In this document: piece after piece, positions 61,446-64,000 of the stretch
How positions within the stretch are numbered: the stretch's first letter is position 1
How the letters are laid out: each line of letters begins with the position of its first letter
NCBI RefSeq assembly: GCF_002105555.1
Contig: NZ_CP020612.1
Span: 1,542,001-1,606,000 of the forward strand
From: Paracoccus contaminans
GTDB taxonomy: Bacteria; Pseudomonadota; Alphaproteobacteria; Rhodobacterales; Rhodobacteraceae
Reading direction: 5' to 3'
Length of the DNA: 64,000 bases
The notes under the pieces: generated by a model
What the model was told of the DNA's origin: nothing
The model's database searches: none
What the model saw: only the letters and a program-made list of their open reading frames with translations
Translations under genes and position numbers: made by a program

Positions 61446-62897
61446 ATGGCCGATCTGTTGGACAAGCGGCAATTCTATATCGACGGCGCCTGGGTGGACC
61501 CGGCGGCACCCCATGACCTTGACGTCATCGACCCCACGACCGAGGAACCCTGCGCGGTGATCTCGCTGGGCGCGCAGGCCGACACCGACCGCGCGGTGGC
61601 CGCGGCCAAGGCGGCCTTCCCCTCCTGGTCGGCGACCCCGCCGGCCGAGCGGCTGGCCCATGTCGAGAAGGTCCTTGAGGTCTACAAGCGCCGCAACGAC
61701 GACATCGCCGCAGCGATGACCGCCGAGATGGGCGCGCCCACCGACATGTCGCGCGAGGACCAGGCCGGCTCAGGCTCGTTCCACATCGAGACATTCATCA
61801 GCAGCTTCAAGGATTTCGAGTTCATCCGCCCGCTGGGCGATCATGCCCCCACCAGCATGGTCGCGTGGGAGCCGATCGGTGTGATCGGCCTCATCACGCC
61901 GTGGAACTGGCCGATGAACCAGGTCACGCTCAAGGTGATCCCCGCGATCCTGGCAGGCAATACGGTGGTGCTCAAGCCATCGGAAATCGCGCCGCTGTCC
62001 TCGATGGTCTTTGCCGAGGTGCTGGACGAGGCGGGGCTGCCCAAGGGCGTGTTCAACCTGGTCAACGGCGACGGGCAGGGGGTCGGCACGCAGCTGTCCA
62101 TCCATCCTGACGTGGACATGATCAGCTTCACCGGATCGACCCGCGCCGGCATCGCCATCACCAAGGCGGCGGCGGACACGGTCAAGAAGGTCGCGCTGGA
62201 ACTGGGCGGCAAGGGGGCGAATCTCGTCTTTGCCGATGCGGATGACAAGGCGGTCGAACGCGGGGCGCGGCACTGCTTCTACAACTCGGGGCAGTCCTGC
62301 AATGCGCCGACGCGGATGTTCGTGCAGCGGCCTGTCTATGAAAAGGCCGTGGAAACCGCGCGCCGCGTGGCCGAGGAAACCGCCGTCGCCAGCGCGCACG
62401 AGCCGGGCGCCCATATCGGCCCCGTGGTCAGCAAGCAGCAGTGGGACAAGATCCAGGATCTGATCCAGAAGGGCATCGACGAGGGCGCGCGTCTGGTTGC
62501 GGGCGGCCCCGGCCTGCCCGAAGGCGTCAATCGCGGCTATTTCGTGCGCCCCACGGTGTTCGCGGATGTGACCAACGACATGACCATCGCGCGGCAGGAA
62601 ATCTTTGGCCCGGTGCTGTCGATCATCCCCTTCGACACCGAGGACGAGGCCCTCGCCGCGGCCAATGACACGATCTATGGCCTGACCAACTATGTCCAGA
62701 CGCAGGACGGCGCGCGGCGCAACCGGCTGGCCCGGCAGCTGCGGTCGGGCATGGTCGAGATGAACGGCGTCAGCCGGGGCCGCGGATCGGCCTTTGGCGG
62801 CGTCAAGGCATCGGGCCGCGCCCGCGAGGGCGGCGTCTGGGGGATCGAGGAGTTCATGGACTCCAAGCAGATCAGCGGCTGGGACAAGGACGCCTGA
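61446..62897 (+). CDS. aldehyde dehydrogenase family protein
   Basis: This 483-residue NAD(P)-dependent aldehyde dehydrogenase has the structural motif TPWNWPMNQ (about 150), NAD loop FTGSTRAG, the general-base Glu in LELGGKGANLV (about 247) and the catalytic Cys in YNSGQSCNAPTR (about 282). The substrate is not predictable; its position beside a peroxiredoxin suggests removal of reactive aldehydes, which is only a guess. The ATG at 61446 follows GGGGATGCGGCG. A weak terminator hairpin follows. Confidence 0.93.
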   Translation: MADLLDKRQFYIDGAWVDPAAPHDLDVIDPTTEEPCAVISLGAQADTDRAVAAAKAAFPSWSATPPAERLAHVEKVLEVYKRRNDDIAAAMTAEMGAPTDMSREDQAGSGSFHIETFISSFKDFEFIRPLGDHAPTSMVAWEPIGVIGLITPWNWPMNQVTLKVIPAILAGNTVVLKPSEIAPLSSMVFAEVLDEAGLPKGVFNLVNGDGQGVGTQLSIHPDVDMISFTGSTRAGIAITKAAADTVKKVALELGGKGANLVFADADDKAVERGARHCFYNSGQSCNAPTRMFVQRPVYEKAVETARRVAEETAVASAHEPGAHIGPVVSKQQWDKIQDLIQKGIDEGARLVAGGPGLPEGVNRGYFVRPTVFADVTNDMTIARQEIFGPVLSIIPFDTEDEALAAANDTIYGLTNYVQTQDGARRNRLARQLRSGMVEMNGVSRGRGSAFGGVKASGRAREGGVWGIEEFMDSKQISGWDKDA

Positions 62898-62921
62898 TCG
62901 CCCGCAAGAAAGCACCAGAGG

Positions 62922-62947
62922 GGGCGCCCGCCGCGGCGCCCTTTCCT
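62922..62947 (+). terminator. probable terminator after the aldehyde dehydrogenase
   Basis: GGGCGCC (62922-62928) pairs with GGCGCCC (62935-62941), 6-base loop, followed by TTTCCT. Short T-run; plausible but weak. Confidence 0.5.
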
Positions 62948-62971
62948 GTGTCCGGGATCCATCTTCGGTCC

Positions 62972-63006
62972 TGAAATATCCCGGGGGTCCGGGGGCTGGC
63001 CCCCGG
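62972..63006. repeat. intergenic palindrome-bearing element (TGAAATATCCCGGGGGTCC...)
   Basis: TGAAATATCCCGGGGGTCC is followed by CCGGGGG-CTGG-CCCCCGG (62989-63006), a 7-bp stem with 4-base loop. From memory this module recurs between genes in Rhodobacterales genomes; only one copy is in the window, so repeat status rests on that recollection. Confidence 0.45.
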
Positions 63007-63137
63007 TCCGGCACCTCAGACCGGCACTGCGCCCGCCCAGGGCAGAACGGCAGCGCGCCCCGCTCTGCGCGCACGCGTCCAGGGTTCCACACCGCCGCCC
63101 GCGCCCAAGGCCGCCCCCTTTTAGCCGGCCGGCGCCA

Positions 63138-64000
63138 TCAGCCCGCCGCGACCTGCTCGGCTTCAAGCGCGGCCATGGCGTCGTCCCACAGGATGCCGCC
63201 ATGCGCCTCGCGCAGGACGGCCTTGACCACCTTTCCGGTCGGTCCCAGCGGCAGGCTGTCCACGAAGACCACCCGGTCGGGCCGCTGCCAGCGCGGCACC
63301 TTGCCGTCATACCAGGCCAGCAGCTCGTCTTCGGTCAGGTCGGATTGCGGCCGCCTCTGGCAGCAGATCACCGGGCGCTCGTCCCATTTGGGGTGGCGCG
63401 CGGCGATGGCGGCGGCGTTGGCGACCTTGGGATGGGCCACCGCGATGTTTTCCAAGTCAACCGTGGAGATCCATTCGCCGCCCGACTTGATGATGTCCTT
63501 GGACCGGTCGCGGATGATCATGTAGCCATCGGCGTCGATCGTGGCGATATCCCCGGTATCGAACCAGCCGTCCCAGGTCAGGCTGCTTTTCTCGGCCCCG
63601 AAATAGCTGTCAACCACCCAATGGCCGCGGATCTGCAATTCGCCTTCGGTCGTGCCGTCATTCGCCAGCACATGGCCTTCGGCATCGACGATGCGCAGTT
63701 CCGCGCCGAACAGCGGCCGGCCCTGGCCGTTGCCGATACGGTCCTGTTCCTCGAACGGCAGCGCCAGATGCTTGGCCAGGGGCGCGTTCAGCGTGCCCAG
63801 CGGGCTGGTTTCCGTCATCCCCCAGGCATGGACCAGCTCGACCCCGTAACGCTCGCGGAATGCGGCGCGCATCGAGGGGGGCAGCGCCGATCCGCCAACG
63901 ATCGTGCGCCTCAGGCTGGTGGGCTGCAGCCCCGTCGCCTCAAGCGCGTTCAGCAGGCCCATCCAGATGGTCGGAACGCCGGCGGCCATCGTCACGTTCT
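63138..64000 (-). CDS. AMP-forming acyl-CoA ligase, C-terminal part (5' end outside window)
   Basis: The frame is open at the window edge and encodes the last 287 or so residues of an ANL-superfamily acyl-CoA synthetase. Visible: AAGVPTIWMGLL, the AMP-site HAWGMTETSPLGTL, WFDTGDIATIDADGYMIIRD and the hinge RSKDIIKSGGEWIS, and the C-terminal catalytic Lys in PLGPTGKVVKAVLR. It is of the medium/long-chain fatty-acid (AlkK/FadD-like) type. It activates a carboxylic acid to its CoA thioester; which acid is not decidable. It would feed the acyl-CoA dehydrogenase and ETF encoded in the window. Confidence 0.93.
   Translation of the reverse strand, partial: NVTMAAGVPTIWMGLLNALEATGLQPTSLRRTIVGGSALPPSMRAAFRERYGVELVHAWGMTETSPLGTLNAPLAKHLALPFEEQDRIGNGQGRPLFGAELRIVDAEGHVLANDGTTEGELQIRGHWVVDSYFGAEKSSLTWDGWFDTGDIATIDADGYMIIRDRSKDIIKSGGEWISTVDLENIAVAHPKVANAAAIAARHPKWDERPVICCQRRPQSDLTEDELLAWYDGKVPRWQRPDRVVFVDSLPLGPTGKVVKAVLREAHGGILWDDAMAALEAEQVAAG

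Overview
The window is a GC-rich, gene-dense chromosomal segment of an alphaproteobacterium. It most likely comes from a member of the Rhodobacterales close to Paracoccus. This rests on the family-specific forms of many proteins (the tiny aa3-type cytochrome oxidase subunit IV, the DUF2270, DUF1491 and twin-helix small proteins, and a degenerate dihydroorotase beside PyrB), on the many ATGA/TGATG overlaps, and on codon use. Almost all of it is housekeeping core genome. No rRNA, tRNA, CRISPR array, transposase or prophage was seen.

Layout. 1-6.5 kb: the end of comM, a lytic transglycosylase lipoprotein, a YeaQ/GlsB-type membrane protein, a TM2-domain gene broken by an amber codon, dapD, a LOG-family hydrolase, an ArnT-like glycosyltransferase and rlmH. 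6.5-15 kb: rsfS, then leucine biosynthesis (leuC, leuD, leuB) interleaved with a phosphatase-like and a DUF2270 gene, then glycerate 2-kinase. 15-26.5 kb: greA, ETF-ubiquinone oxidoreductase, a TPR protein, and a compact run ispE-pdxJ-two unknowns-acpS-lepB-rnc-era-DUF1491. 26.5-34.4 kb: azlC-azlD, a lipoprotein, cytochrome oxidase subunit IV, an MBL-fold hydrolase, acyl-CoA dehydrogenase, Sua5-type tRNA modification enzyme, a uracil-DNA glycosylase without Fe-S cysteines, and a DsbD-like periplasmic domain. 34.4-40.5 kb: yqgE, pyrB, a PH-like membrane protein, an inactive-looking pyrC, plsY, a decayed type III polyketide synthase plus isoprenylcysteine methyltransferase pair, and hbd. 41-48.4 kb: etfB-etfA, cobalamin adenosyltransferase, an SDR, an SH3 protein, parC and a DUF533 protein. 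48.5-60.5 kb: tuf and the S10-spc ribosomal protein genes. 60.6-64 kb: 1-Cys peroxiredoxin, aldehyde dehydrogenase and the C-terminal part of an acyl-CoA ligase.

How the genes work together. ETF-QO, EtfAB, acyl-CoA dehydrogenase, 3-hydroxybutyryl-CoA dehydrogenase and acyl-CoA ligase form a beta-oxidation and electron-transfer theme spread over the window. The ribosomal block runs tuf | rpsJ-rplC-rplD-rplW-rplB-rpsS-rplV-rpsC-rplP | rpmC-rpsQ-rplN-rplX-rplE-rpsN-rpsH-rplF-rplR-rpsE-rpmD. It is cut into transcription units by terminators after tuf, rplP and rpmD, with good promoters before rpsJ and rpmC.

The most unusual points are: a clearly AT-richer, unrecognised gene sitting exactly between the tuf terminator and the rpsJ promoter; the decaying two-gene polyketide operon; the metal-site-less dihydroorotase next to PyrB; the cysteine-poor family-4-type uracil-DNA glycosylase; and long Ala/Glu-rich tails on L3, L4 and L22. 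I did not find a convincing new multi-gene system.
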